Made by a program: the position numbers and the translations under genes. 64,000 bases of DNA from Papilionanthe hookeriana x Papilionanthe teres. Its lineage: Eukaryota; Streptophyta; Magnoliopsida; Asparagales; Orchidaceae. Under the pieces are notes generated by a model. It saw nothing but the letters and a program-made list of their open reading frames with translations, did not search any database and had not been told where the DNA came from. Numbering within the stretch: position 1 is the stretch's first letter; each line of letters opens with the position of its first letter. The DNA is taken from the NCBI GenBank assembly GCA_022702705.1, contig CM040430.1, forward strand, positions 74,093,239-74,157,238, read 5' to 3'. Below are positions 33,377 through 45,677 of the stretch, one piece after another.

Positions 33377-35672
33377 TGTTGACCTCATTTTTGATGAGGT
33401 CTTCTCTTCTTCTCTTTAGTACTTAGGATCTAGCCTTAGGCTTTTCCTTTGACTATCCTAGAGGATTAGAATCGTGACCCACCACTTAGAAATTCAAACC
33501 ACTTCCTAACTCCCCGCAAACCCCACAAACTTGATTGTAGACCCCTAATCACCTAGAGGGTTGAAATTAGATGTGGAAGTTTAAAGGATGAGTTCTCGTA
33601 GGATTCTTCGGCCTTAGGATCGCCCGGGTGGCCTCGATTTGGTGAGGGGCTGACTTACACACACACTACACCTATACACTACACTTTCACACACCTCTTA
33701 AAACACACCCATACCCAATCTGACCTCCCGACTCATGCGGGTGGTTCACATGGATGGTCCTTAACCCCTAAGCCCTCGCTAAGAGGGTTAGGAACAACAT
33801 AGTGGATGCCTCAAATGAGTCCCTTCATGGCTCATGTGGACTTGATATGGCTTCATGGCTCAACCAAAATGATTTCATTTCACTTACATTCACCCAATCT
33901 TTAATTTTCCAAATTTTCAATTTTTGACCCCCGGAACCCTACACCCGCCTAGCCTACCCAATACCCTTGAAACCCTCCAAAATTTGCAAAATCACCTAAA
34001 CTACCCAAAATTCTCCAAAATCATTCCTAAACATTTCCTCACCAATCAAATTGATCATCCATACCCAAAAATACCAAAATTCCAAAAATACCTCCCAATA
34101 CCCTCCAAATACCCAAAATACCCCTCTTAGCCAAAAAATCCAAAAATTCAGAAAATTCCCAGAAAATTCCAAAAAATCCCAAATATTCCCAATTTCATTT
34201 TGTCCAACTACACCATGGGCCAATTTTGTCAATTTACCCCACTTTTATCAAAACCCCCAAATTGACCCATTTTAACCCAAAGTAAACCCAATGTCAAACT
34301 AAACCTACCCAATTGACCCAAATTCTGGTCCAATTCAATTCTAAACTTCAATTCAACATCCCCAACACCAATCTAGACCAAATCCAAGCCCAAACTCACC
34401 CAATTCAACTTCAATTAACCCCAAATCTTTTCTAAACCTTCCTTAACATCCCCATAAACAAAACACTAACATGATTTGCCCAATATTTTGACCCAAACCC
34501 CACTCAAATTCAACCCAAAATCAAAAAGCCCAATTTTGGCCTAAACCCAAACCTAACCCAAATAGACCCAAACCCCAAAATCAAAACCCAACCAAAGCCA
34601 AAACCTCTTTGAAACACTCCCATAAACATTTCCCAACATTTATTTTACATCAATTTCAACCCTAGCCCAACATTGGCCCAAGTTAGCCCAATTTGACCTA
34701 CATTGGCCCATTTACCAAATAAACCCAAATTCAACCCAATTCAAACCCAAACCACCTTAAATCTATTTCAAATTACTCATGAAACATCCCTAAACCAAAA
34801 CCAACAATTATTTGGCCCAACCTTTTACAAAAATTCTCATCCATGAACACATTCTTAAACTTAAAAGCCCACTTCCCTTAAACCTTCCTAAAAGCCCATT
34901 TCCTTCAAAATTCAAAAGCCCAAATCATCCTAAAGCCCACATGACACTTCCCCTCATCATCCATTTGATCAAAATCACCCCTAAGTTTCAAAATCATCAA
35001 TTAAACCATTCCAAATCAAGCCACATGTCAAATTACCCCCTAAATGCAAAATATTTCTAAAACCCTTTTTCATGAAATAAGCCAACCTTTTCCCAAGCCA
35101 AATGGAGCCATGAACAAGCCATTCTCAAGCCACATGAAGCCATGAGGGCTTTGACTTGTCATTAGTCCATTTATGGCAAGAAGAGGGGGATCTTTCTTAA
35201 ACCTCCCTTAAGCCTTTTTACCTTAAGCATGTCACACTCTAAACCATGCTTTGCCACCTAATCCTCGATGGAGACCACACCATTCTCTCTTGGCCGACCT
35301 AACCGATCCTCTCGACTTCAAAATCGAGGCCATGGGAAGGTGCACCCAACCCAAACCAATGGGTCGACCAAATTGAAGCCAAAATGACCCCTTCTCCATT
35401 CTATTTTAATTCAGCCACTTTACACATGGCAATGGCCAACTGCCTGCACTAAACCCCAATCCCGACCCACCCGACCAAGATGGTGACCAATGCCCGGCCG
35501 GCCACCACCGTGTCGCCGGAAAACACCATGGCCGAGAGCTCACATGTGAGCCAACTTTGGGATTCTACCTTGTCGAGCCGCCCCATGCCCAATGGCCACC
35601 ATGGCCGTTCCGCCTCGACCTAAGCAACTCGATCCCAAGCCCTAACTCTCCCGGGAGGCCCTCCACCCTCTC

Positions 35673-35682
35673 CTATTTAAAC
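35673..35682 (+). promoter_or_regulatory. TATA-like element of nested solo LTR
   Basis: CTATTTAAAC, 2.3 kb from the LTR start. Intact promoter context with ACCACCCC downstream. It could drive outward plus-strand transcription into the host element, including ORF1 and the AlkB ORF. Confidence 0.55.
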
Positions 35683-36102
35683 ACCACCCCTCTCGGCCAT
35701 GAGAGGTGCCGAACCTAACCTTAAGGAAACTCGCCAAAATCATTCTAGATCACTCTCCACACATAGAGCACTTGATCCCCACCGAGTTCCAGCCCAATTC
35801 CCTCCAACTGAGCTCAATTTTCGAGCTCAAACTTTAGCCCAAAACCAGGACACTTCTTCACAAGGAGCCAATCCCCAAATCGATTGGTCCTACACCTTCA
35901 CTCGGACCAAGAGGAGAAGTTTCCCACCGAAAGTCCCATCTCCAGAGCCACCCGGTTGCTCCAGCCTCCAAGCTTTGTGATCGACTGTGGTCACTTTCAT
36001 AGCTAGACAATTCACTGTGCCAAGGACTTCATCCGGAGCTTACTTGGACCCAATCGAAGGTGACACAACTCTCGGATCGAAGCTTCACTTCTCCGAGCAA
36101 AG

Positions 36103-36104
36103 GT
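36103..36104 (+). other. Donor-like site near LTR transcription start
   Basis: CAAAG|GTACGAAC, about 420 bases after the TATA-like element; counterparts at 6759, 13880 and 41088. Confidence 0.35.
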
Positions 36105-36175
36105 ACGAACTCATTCTTCTTCCCGAGCTTACAGAGATTCTCCATTTCATTCGAATAAATTTCAATGCATGTTTA

Positions 36176-36478
36176 CCGTATCGATGTGTTCGTCTCTTCA
36201 AGACGAATCCATAGAGCATAAGAACACGAAAATCCGTCGAGAATCGAGTGAGAAATTAGGGTTAGAAGGTCGACGGTCACGGTGCACACCGGCCGTAGAC
36301 GATGACCGGGAGCCGTTGGATCGCGCGTGTATCGAACGGACGGCTCGGATTGCACCGGACCAGGGAATGATAGGTGAACCGCGGGTCCCGGGACGGCTGA
36401 CTCAGATGGCGGCGCCCAATCACAGCGCGACACGTACCCCATTCGGAGCTGCCGAGGTTGACACGGCGCCACGTGGAT
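36176..36478 (+). other. GC-rich island of LTR with stem-loop, copy 3
   Basis: GC-rich block in AT-rich surroundings. The stem-loop TTCGTCT-CTTCA-AGACGAA is at 36189-36207 and a perfect G-box-like CCACGTGG at 36469-36476. Overlapping frames are not shared between copies. Confidence 0.6.
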
Positions 36479-38269
36479 AAGTAGAAAATTAGGGATTTTC
36501 TTATTTATTTAATTACCAGAACTTGGAAAATCCATATCTTTGTGTAGAAAAATCACAAAAATAAAATAAAAATACTCTCTTGCTCAGTGAACAGAGGAGA
36601 ATAATGTGGAAAAGAAATTAATTAATTCTGCCCAGTATTTTATTTTTAATTAATTATTTACTCCCCGCATTATTTTAATTCTCCATGCATTCGTACAATT
36701 CACCATGGCATGAGACCATAGAGCTTTTAAGCCTCTAAACTTGGAAACATTCCCCGAATTTTCCAAGGTCGAGGCCATCTCTGTGAAAAGTTATTGATTT
36801 TTCAAATGCATGTGGTCGTTTTGAGTATTTTAATTCCAAAAATTAGCATGTTGTGAAATAAATTCTAGAAAAATTTGGTGATGTTCCTTACGACCGGAGA
36901 ACCTTAGGAAAAATAGGACTTGAGTTAATTCACTCAAAACAACCCTAATCTGGCTTAAACACCCAAAATAGACCCTTAATTAATTAGAGCTAACTATACA
37001 TCAAATTGAATTGAAATCAATTCTCCATCGACCTTTAGGATCGTAGGAAACCAACACAAAAGTTCGAAGTCAATTGGACTTAGTTAGCCTTACTAAATGG
37101 GTTGATTAAGCCATTTAGTCATTTTAAACTTTAAAAATTCATAACTTTCAAAATACCTTTCAAAATTCACCAAATTGGTTTTGGAGCCTCTCTGATATCG
37201 GGGAATTTAAGAAAATTAAAATTTCAATTTTCTAAAAAAGTTAATTTTTTAGTATTATTTTAATATTTTAATAATTAAAAAATAATAAAAATCACAAAAA
37301 TAATAAAATTCACCAAAATGTCATATTTTGAAATTTAATCACTTAGGAACAAACCCCATATTTTTCTCAGGTCTATTTAATGAGATATTAAACTTTAAAG
37401 CCCTAGGGTAATTTTAAAATTAAAAAAAATGTATTTTCTAGCATTTCCACCAAAATAACTCTAATAAATCAAAGAAAAATCAGAAAATTGTAAAAATTGA
37501 TTCTCTCGATTTCCTTGATATCAGTAGAGATTTTTGAAAAATATAAAATTCATTTTTCAACCTGTATTTTATTTTTAAATTAATTAATACTCCAAAACTC
37601 AAAATAATTATAATAAATAAAATATAATTCAAAAAATCACAAAAATTGGTCCAAGTGGTCCTCTAGTCATTAGGAATGTCCCATAATTTTCTTAAGAACA
37701 GAAACTTTCCCTTGGTCATATTATTAAATTTTCCTTGGAAATCCTTATTTTCCACCAAAAATAATTACATAAATAAATTAAATACAGAAAAATCACATTT
37801 TCTCCTCTAATGTCTTTATTGACATATGAGTGAAGCCACATAAAAATTTCAAATTCATTTGAGCTCAATTTAGTGAGTTATGAAATTATTAAGCTTGAAG
37901 GGCAAAATGGTAATTAAAATTTTAACCTTTAATTAAAACTTTAGGCTTAATAAAATGAAAGAGTAAAATATTTGATTTTAATCGATTTGGATGATTGAAA
38001 CTTAAATAATTAAAGGGTAGGAACTTATTAAACAATTTAAAATAATTGAAATAAACTTTAATTAAATAATTGATTAAATTTGGAAGAATAATAAAATTGG
38101 AATTATTAAAATAGGGATGTCATTAGGAAGAGATTTATTCTTTAATTCCTAATTAAAATGATAATCCAAGATTAAGATTTAAAACGCTAAAAGACTTAAT
38201 CATTAAATTAAATTAAAGTTAAATTATTTAAATCAAACCCTTTTAAAATAAAAAATTAAATTAAAATTA

Positions 38270-38610
38270 AAAAAAAATTTAAATTAAATTAAATTAAATT
38301 AAATTAAATTGAAACATATTAAATTAAATTAAATTAAAACAAATTAAATTAAATTAAATTAAATCAAACTAAAATTAAATTAAATTAAATTAAATTAAAA
38401 CATATTAAATGAAATTAAATTAAATTAAATTAAATTAAATTAAATTAAATTAAATTAAATTAAACTAAATTAAATTAAAACTAAATCAAATTAAATTAAA
38501 TCAAATTGAATTAAATTAAGCTAAAGCATATTATATTAAATTAACTTAAATTAAATTAAATTAAATTAAACCACATTAAATTAAATTAAATTAAATTAAA
38601 TTAAATTAAA
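38270..38610. repeat. (AAATT)n low-complexity array in nested LTR
   Basis: Pentanucleotide array with AAAC and AACAT interruptions, the sense-strand counterpart of 4287-4560 and 62281-62645. Confidence 0.88.
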
Positions 38611-39177
38611 TATAACATCACCTAAGACATGAAGAATTCAAAATAAATCTAAAACAACTCGAACAATATTCCAAACTTAAATCCATTAACTAAAATTAAA
38701 TCACAACTCACTTGAACATCCATTTGCCCTCGAAAGCTCGTGATGTCATAACTCTTAAAAGGAGTGTTAAAAGAAGTGTTACTTCACTCATATGATATTC
38801 AAATGTCCTAGTTCACTGAGCAAGACAACAAAACTTAAACTCTCGGACGATTAATTCAGTTGTGTAATTAAATTCATTTGGACTTAAAACAATCCTAGAA
38901 ATATTGAAAAGATGTTTAAGATTCGTCTTAAGCACTTCCTCAATATGATAGGATATTTATAAGAACAATCGAACTTAGTTGTTCTTTGATGAAGAAAATC
39001 ATCCTCAAACTAAAATACAAGAACCTAGACGTCATAGGAAATGACTAGCTATAGGATTAGGATTTTGGTAGAAAACCATAACCCTTCCCTTAGCTTTACC
39101 TAGGAAATTGCTATAAATGCTTAAATGCTCTAAATTGTATTTTAAGTGCAGCTTGGGATGACGGGAAGACCCTCCAG

Positions 39178-39179
39178 GT
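39178..39179 (+). other. Conserved splice-donor-like site in LTR leader
   Basis: GACCCTCCAG|GTACGC, preceded 32 bases upstream by GTGCAG, so it may bound a short exon. Same site in all five LTR copies, with GC instead of GT in one. Confidence 0.4.
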
Positions 39180-40288
39180 ACGCTTTTATTTTATTGAAAT
39201 TTATCTTACTGCAATTCATTTACTCGTGTTGCACTTTACCCTTTTTTGCATGATAAACAACAGTTGCATGAAAACCTACACCTTTAGGACAGAAACCAAA
39301 ACTGAAACCCATAACTAAATTAAAAGACACTACAAGATAAAATTCACCGCCACAACATTTCAAAATATAAAACAACTCAAAATTTAATCACAAACGAACA
39401 ACAAAACTACAACTACAACTAAATTAAAACGTCTTGTTGGATGATCGGGAATACCTCGGATGATGTAACCTACGTGTTGCTAACGGGATTTCCCACGGTC
39501 TAAATGAAAGTGTGGAACTCATTCAATTGAGTTTAGCAAATTCATCCGGACTAAGTGAATCCGATAAAAATAACGATGCCGGAAGGATGGAACCGTGGAT
39601 CTTAACCGGTGTTGTTATAATCAACTTTAAGATTTGTTTTAACTAAAATATTAAAGACACATGGAAATTAAGACTTTCTCTAAAACCAAACACTTCTCTC
39701 ATCTCCTGATTTATGACTTCTAAAACTAAACCTTTGCAACGACAAGGAGCTCGGAGCATGGTGGACAGCACGGCCATCGTCATCAGCAAAACCTGAATCT
39801 ACTTCAGCAAAATTTTCCTTAGAACTAAATAACCAAGCCATAGGACCTCGAGGTAGCTTGCACTAGTGCAACATAAATCCTCAACTCTTCGTTAGGCATT
39901 TGCATGATTATGTCATGTAAATTAAGCCCTAATCGGTCTTAGGACTCCGAGGTAGTCGTCCGATACGACATAAACCCTCACATCTTCAAGGCTATTTGTA
40001 TGATTTTATCATACGGATATAAGTCCTAACTAATTAAAATTGGCAAGATCAAAATACTAAATAAACATTAGGGTTTTCCTAAATCCAAGCCAAACAATAG
40101 GATAGTCGGGAAATTACCGAAGTTCGCTTCGAATCTGTGATTTCTCCTACCTTTCTTCCTTTGAATTCCCAAAACAAAATGTTCCAAACTTGATCCATTC
40201 CCTATTGAAATTCTAAAATTCAATCCCTTGAAAACCTAAACTTTAAAATTCTTGAGAGCGAGAACTACCGATTATTATCGAGAGTTTT

Positions 40289-40519
40289 CTTAGGTGATTT
40301 CCGTCACTTAAGATGTAATTAACTATAGGGGCTTGCCCTTATAGGGAACTTTAAGAACCCAAGTAATATAAACCCTGCTTAATTCATTTATATTAAGCAG
40401 GGGAACTTGTCGGCTTATAAAATTGGTTCGCAGACCAAAACGGGTGTCACAAACCTTTCTAGTTTATTTAATCGAGCCCCATTATCAAGTAGTGTGTCTA
40501 TTCTTCGGGATAGATACAC
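40289..40519 (+). other. LTR four-hairpin cluster, copy 3
   Basis: Stems 40289-40312 (CTTAGGTGA/TCACTTAAG, with a G-U pair), 40323-40344, 40373-40402 (11 bp perfect CCCTGCTTAAT/ATTAAGCAGGG) and 40492-40519 (12 bp in sense with G-U pairs, C-UUCG-G loop). Confidence 0.78.
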
Positions 40520-40666
40520 GGTTTGTGGTGCGGCGCTCGTTTACATACACTATTCGGGATGTGAGATCAGTTTGATTTCATAAAATTTCCAAATTTAAAA
40601 TTATTTTCAAAAATCAAATACTACTTTTCAAATTACTTATTTAAATTAAATTAAAATTCGCCGACA

Positions 40667-40671
40667 ACCAC
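40667..40671. repeat. Target site duplication ACCAC, right copy
   Basis: Follows GCCGACA of the nested solo LTR; pairs with 33372-33376. Confidence 0.9.
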
Positions 40672-41159
40672 CCTCTTAGCTAAAGGAGGTGATGAACCAG
40701 ACCTAAACAAAACTCTGCCAAAATTGCTCCAGGACCTTCTCCTCACCTAGAGCAATTGATCCCCACTGTTCTCCTGCCCTAAACCCCATTGATTGAGCTC
40801 AATTTTGGAGCTCAATTCTCAACCCGTGAACCGGGACATCTCCCAAAACTCCACCAAATCCAAATTAAACTCAACCACACCCGCACGGGACCAAGAGAAG
40901 GAGTTCCCCAGGTGAAAGCCCCCTCTCCGGGCCACCCGGTTGCTCTAGCCTCCAAGCTTTGAAATCGGCCGTGGACACTTTCATACCTAGACAATTCCCC
41001 AGAGCCGGAGACTTCATCTGGAGCTTCCTTAGGTGCAACCGAAGGTGACATAACTCTCTGATTGAAGCTACACTTCTCAAAGCAAAAGTATGGATCATTC
41101 CTTGCTCCCGAGCTTCCAGTGATTCTCCTTTTTGAATTACTTAATTTCATAGCATGTAA

Positions 41160-41466
41160 ACCGTATGGATGTGTTCGTCTCTTTAAGACGAATCCATAGA
41201 GCATAAGAACACGAAAATCCGTTGAGAAATGAAAGACTTCTTAGGATTTTAGTGTGGACGGTCACGGGTGCACACCAGTCGTAGACGATGACCAGGCGCC
41301 GTCTGATCGAGCGTGTATCGAGTGGACGGTCCAGATCGCGCCAGATTGAAGAACGTTACATGAACCGTGGGCCCATGGAGCGCTGAGTCAGATGACGGCA
41401 TCGAATGGGAGCGCAACGCGTGGGCTTTCGGAGATGCCGAGTATGAGTCGGCGCCGCGTGGATAAG
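41160..41466 (+). other. GC-rich island of LTR with stem-loop, copy 4
   Basis: Stem-loop TTCGTCT-CTTTA-AGACGAA at 41174-41192; the island matches 36176-36478 with substitutions, including loss of the G-box core. Confidence 0.58.
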
Positions 41467-43299
41467 TAGAAAAATATGGATTTTTTTGATTTATTTAAAT
41501 ACCCAAAACTTAGAAAGTCCATATCTTTGTGTAGAAAAATCATAAAAATAAACTAAAAATACTCCCTTGCTCAGTGAACAGAGAAGAATAATGTGGAAAA
41601 GAAATCAAGTTATTTTGTTGATTATTTTATTTTTAATTAATCATTTACTCATTTCAGTATTTTGATTCTCCATTTGCATAGACAATTTATCATGGCATAA
41701 GACCACAGGGCTTTTGAAGCCTCTGATCGTGGGGACATTCCCTGAATTTTTCAAGGTCAGAGCCCATCTCTATGGAAAGTTATGTATTTTTCAAATTTAT
41801 GTCACTATTTTTGGTATTTTAATTCCAATAATTAGTATGTTGCTTAGAAAATTCTAGGAAAATTTAGTGAAGTTTCTTAGGACTAGAGGACCCTAGGATA
41901 ATTATGGTTAGGCTTAATTCATTAATAATAACCCTAATTAGCCTAAATACCTAAAATTGAATTTTAATTAGTTAGAGCTAACCACACATTAAAATAACTT
42001 TAAATTAATTCTCCATTGATCTTTAGGATACAGAGAACCTTGCATAAAAATTTGGAGTCAATTGGAAATGATTAGCCCCACTAAATGAATTAATTAAACC
42101 ACATGATTAAAATTAAACTTTAAAAATTCATAACCCCAAAAATACATTTCAAAAATTCACCAAATTAGTTTTACGGGCTCTCTGATATCAGAGGAGTCTA
42201 TAAAAATTAAAATTGGAATTCTCTAAAATTTTTCATTTTTAATGATATATTTAATATTTTAATAATTAAAAAATAATACAAATCATAAAAATATTAAAAA
42301 CCATAAAAATGTTACATTTTGACTCCTAATCACTTAGGAATAAACCAAATATTTTTCCCACTTCTCAAAGTAAAGATATTGAATTTTAAAGGCTCAAAAC
42401 AATTTTAATAATAAAAAATGTATTTTCCAACCTTTTCACTAAATTAATTCCAATAAATCAAAGAAAAATCAAAAAATTATAAAATTTGTTTCTTTGAACT
42501 CCTTGAGGTTAAAGAGATTTAAGAAAAATATAAAACTTAATTTTCAACTTTAATTTTATTCTATAATTAATTAACACTCCAAAACTCAAAATAATTATAA
42601 TAAATAAAATATAATTCAAAAAATCACCAAAATTGGTCCAAGTGGTCCTCTGGTCATTAGGAATATCCCATAATTTTCTTAAGGACAGAAATCTTACTTT
42701 GGTCATGTTGTTGAATTTTCCTTGAAATCCCTTATTTTTCATTAAAAATAATTATATAAATAAATTAAATTTAGAAAAATCATATTTTTTACTCTAATGT
42801 CTTAATTGACGCATGAGTGAAGTGACATAAAAATTTTAAGTTCATTTGAACTCAATTTAGTGAGTTATGAAATAAATAAGCCTAAAAGGGCATAAAGGTA
42901 ATTAAAGAATTTAAACCCCTTTATTAAAATTTTAGGTTTAATTAAAATGGAGGGTAAAATATTTGATTTTATCTTTCTTGGATGATTGAAATTTTGGGAA
43001 ATTAAAGTGTAGGAACCCATTAATCACTTTTAATAAACCAAAAAAGAAACTTTTATTATTTAAACAATTTAAATTTTGGAAAATTAATGAAAATTTGGAT
43101 TATTAAAAATAGGGATATAATTTGAAAGGATATTAATTCTTTAATTAAAAAAAATTCCTAAATAAATCATTTTAATAATATTTAACTCTTAATTAAGATC
43201 AAAATGATAATCCAAACTAAGTAAATTAAAAATAAAAAAATAAATAACCCTTAAATTAAAGAAAAGCTCAAAGTAATAATAAATTTAACAATTAAATTA

Positions 43300-43460
43300 A
43301 ATTAAATTTAAATTTAATTAAATTAAGTAAAAATTAAATTAAAATTAAGATTAAATTAACATTTTAACAATTAAATTAAGTTAAATTTAAAATATTGAAA
43401 TTAAATTAAATTAAATTAAATTAAATTAAGTTAAATTCAATTAAATCAAATTTAAATTAT
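43300..43460. repeat. Short AAATT array in 5' LTR
   Basis: Same position as the arrays in the other LTRs but much shorter and interrupted. Confidence 0.7.
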
Positions 43461-44123
43461 ATTAAAGTTAACATCATTCAATAATAAAAGTAAAACAAAT
43501 TTAAAATATTAAGATCACTTAAAGTATAAAGATTTAAACCAAAAATAATTTGAACACTAATCCAAACTTAAAATTATTAATTAAAACCTCATAATTAAAC
43601 TAAATCACTTTAAACCTTTAACTCAAACTTCAAATTAATAATGATTAAAATTCTCAACAAACCAACTTGCCCCTAAAGGCTTTAATTATTATAACTCTTA
43701 AATGGAGTATTAAGTGAGATGTCACTTCATTCATGGGATAATCAAATGCCCAAGTTCACTGAGCAAGAGACAAAGCTTAACTAAACTTTTGGATGATTAA
43801 TTCACCTATGCAACTAAATTTACTTGGACTCAAAATAATCTCGGAAATATTGAAAAGATGTTTAGGACTCGTCCTAAGCACTTTCTCAATATGATGAGAA
43901 GTTTTAGAAGAACAATTGAATTTAATTGTTCTTTGATGAAGAAAATCATCCCTAAACAAAATACAAGAACCTAGACGTCATAGGAGATGACTAGCAATAG
44001 GATTAGGACTTTGGTAGACAACCAAAACCCTCCCCTTAGCCTTACCTAGGCACTTGCTATAAATATTTAAATGCCTTAATATATGTTTTAAGTGCACCTT
44101 GGGATGACGGGAAGACCCTCCAG

Positions 44124-44125
44124 GT
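44124..44125 (+). other. Conserved splice-donor-like site of the 5' LTR
   Basis: GACCCTCCAG|GTACGC. This is the copy that would be used by the plus-strand element's own transcript; candidate acceptors are CCCTGCAG before ORF1 (46216) and TTTTCGCAG before the AlkB ORF (54848). Confidence 0.4.
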
Positions 44126-45224
44126 ACGCTTTTATTTTATTGCAATTTACTTTATTGCAAATTACTTATAGGCACTGTACCTTACTTTTTCTTGCATGTT
44201 AAACAAGATTGTTGCATGAAAACTAAAACCTTTAGGATAGTCACAAAACTGAAACCAAAACTAAATTAAAAAGTCACCACAAGATAAAATTCACCGCCAC
44301 AATATTCTAAAATATAAAACAACTCAAAATTTAATCACAAACAGAACAACAAAACTACAATTGCAACTAAATTAAAACGTCTCGTTGAATGATCGGGAAT
44401 ACCTCGGATGATGTAACCCACGTGTTGCTAACGGGATTTCCCACGGCCTAAATGAAAGTGTGGAACTCATTCAGCTGAGTTTAGCAACTTCATCCGGACT
44501 AAGTGAATTCGATGAAAATAACGGTGCTCGGGATGACGGAACCGCGGGATCTTAATCGGTTCAGTTTAAACAACTTTAAGATTTATTTTAATTAAAATAT
44601 TAAAAATATTTAGACTTTAAGATTTCTAAACTAAAACACTTTTCTCATCTCCTGATTATCATTTTCTAAAACTAAAACCTCTCGCAACAACAAGGAGCTT
44701 GGAGCCGGTGGCAACGACGGCCATCGTCATCAGCAAAACTCGGTCTACTTCAAGCAAAACTTTCATAGAATTAAATAACCAAGCCATAGGACTTCGAGGT
44801 AGTTTGCCTAGTGCAACATAAATCCTTAACTTTTTGTTAGGCATTTGCATGATCATGTCATGTAAATTAAGCCCTAACCGGTCTTAGGACTCCGAGGTGG
44901 TCGTTTGGTATGACATAAACCCTCACATCTTCGAGGCTATTTGTGTGATTATGTCATACAAATATAAGATCTAAATTAATTAAAATTGGCAGGATTGCAA
45001 CAATAAATAAACTCCCAAATTGAAGCCAAACAATAGGATAGCTTGGGAAGTTGCCAAGATTCTTCTTGGATCCTCAGCTTCTCCTACTTCTCTTCCTTTG
45101 AATTCTTGAAATAAACTGTTCCAAATTTGAGCTAATCTCTTTTCAAATTCCAAAATTCAATCCTTTGAAACCTTAAACTTTGAAATTCTCGAGAGCAAAA
45201 CCACCGATCATTATCGAGAGTTTT

Positions 45225-45453
45225 CTTAAATGATTCTCGTCATTTAAGATGTAATTAACTATAGGGGCTTGCCCTTATAGGGAACTTTAAGAACCCAGGT
45301 CATATAAACCCTGCTTAATTTCTTTATATTAAGCAGGGGAACCTGTCGACTTATAAAGTTGGTTCGCAGACCAAACGGATGTCACAAATCTTTTAGTTTA
45401 TTTAATCGAGCCCTATCATCAAGCAGTGTGTCTATTCTCCGTGATAGATATAC
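45225..45453 (+). other. LTR four-hairpin cluster, copy 4
   Basis: Stems 45225-45248 (CTTAAATGA/TCATTTAAG), 45259-45280, 45309-45338 (11 bp perfect) and about 45426-45453 (weaker, loop UCCG). Confidence 0.72.
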
Positions 45454-45616
45454 AGTTTGTGGTGTGGTGCTCGTTTATATAAACTATTCGGGATGTGAGA
45501 TCAGTTTGATTTCATATTTTAAAATTTTCAAACTTAAAATTATTTTCAAAATCTAATACTACTTTCCAAATTATATATATATTTAAATTAAATTTAAAAT
45601 CTAAAATTCGCCGACA

Positions 45617-45672
45617 TCTTCTGTAGGCGACACCTTTTTTAAAAACAACACTCAACCTAAAATATGCCGATA
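45617..45672 (+). repeat. LTR 3' end extension with primer-site-like segment
   Basis: After an internal GCCGACA (45610-45616) comes TCTTCTGTAGGCGACACC, resembling the real junction ACTTCTGGCGACTCC, and then a second terminus TATGCCGATA next to the true primer site. The 2015-8677 solo LTR has the same extension inside its target duplication, proving that it is part of that LTR type. Confidence 0.65.
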
Positions 45673-45677
45673 ACTTC

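Larger units (their letters stand above)
33377..40666 (+). mobile_element. Solo LTR (7.29 kb), Ogre-like family, nested in 5' LTR
   Basis: TGTTGACC...GCCGACA with ACCAC duplicated on both sides and no internal region. Joining 33376 to 40672 restores the host LTR. Sense order: terminal hairpin, G-poor U3, TATA-like element 35673, donor-like site 36103, GC-rich island 36176-36478, AT-rich leader with AAATT array 38270-38610, donor-like site 39178, hairpin cluster 40289-40519. It ends without the 3' extension carried by the host LTR, so it belongs to the same end type as 9459-16105. Confidence 0.93.
40672..45672 (+). repeat. 5' LTR of plus-strand element, R-U5 part
   Basis: Continues the LTR interrupted at 33376 and corresponds to 35690-40666 of the nested copy. 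Holds GC-rich island 41160-41466, donor-like sites 41088 and 44124, a short AAATT array, hairpin cluster and a 3' extension (45617-45672) before the primer site. No conserved ORF. Confidence 0.88.

Noticed and set aside
35699..36480. Frames over the LTR GC-rich region (93, 75, 103 and 99 codons)
   Set aside because: Not maintained in the three other LTR copies; GC-rich DNA simply lacks stops.
40812..41204. 130-codon minus-strand frame
   Set aside because: Antisense to the LTR leader, not conserved in the parallel copies, no recognisable domain.
45630..45637. Second primer binding site at GGCGACACC
   Set aside because: Mismatched at key positions and inside the LTR as defined by the 2015-8677 target duplication; the real site is 45678-45695.
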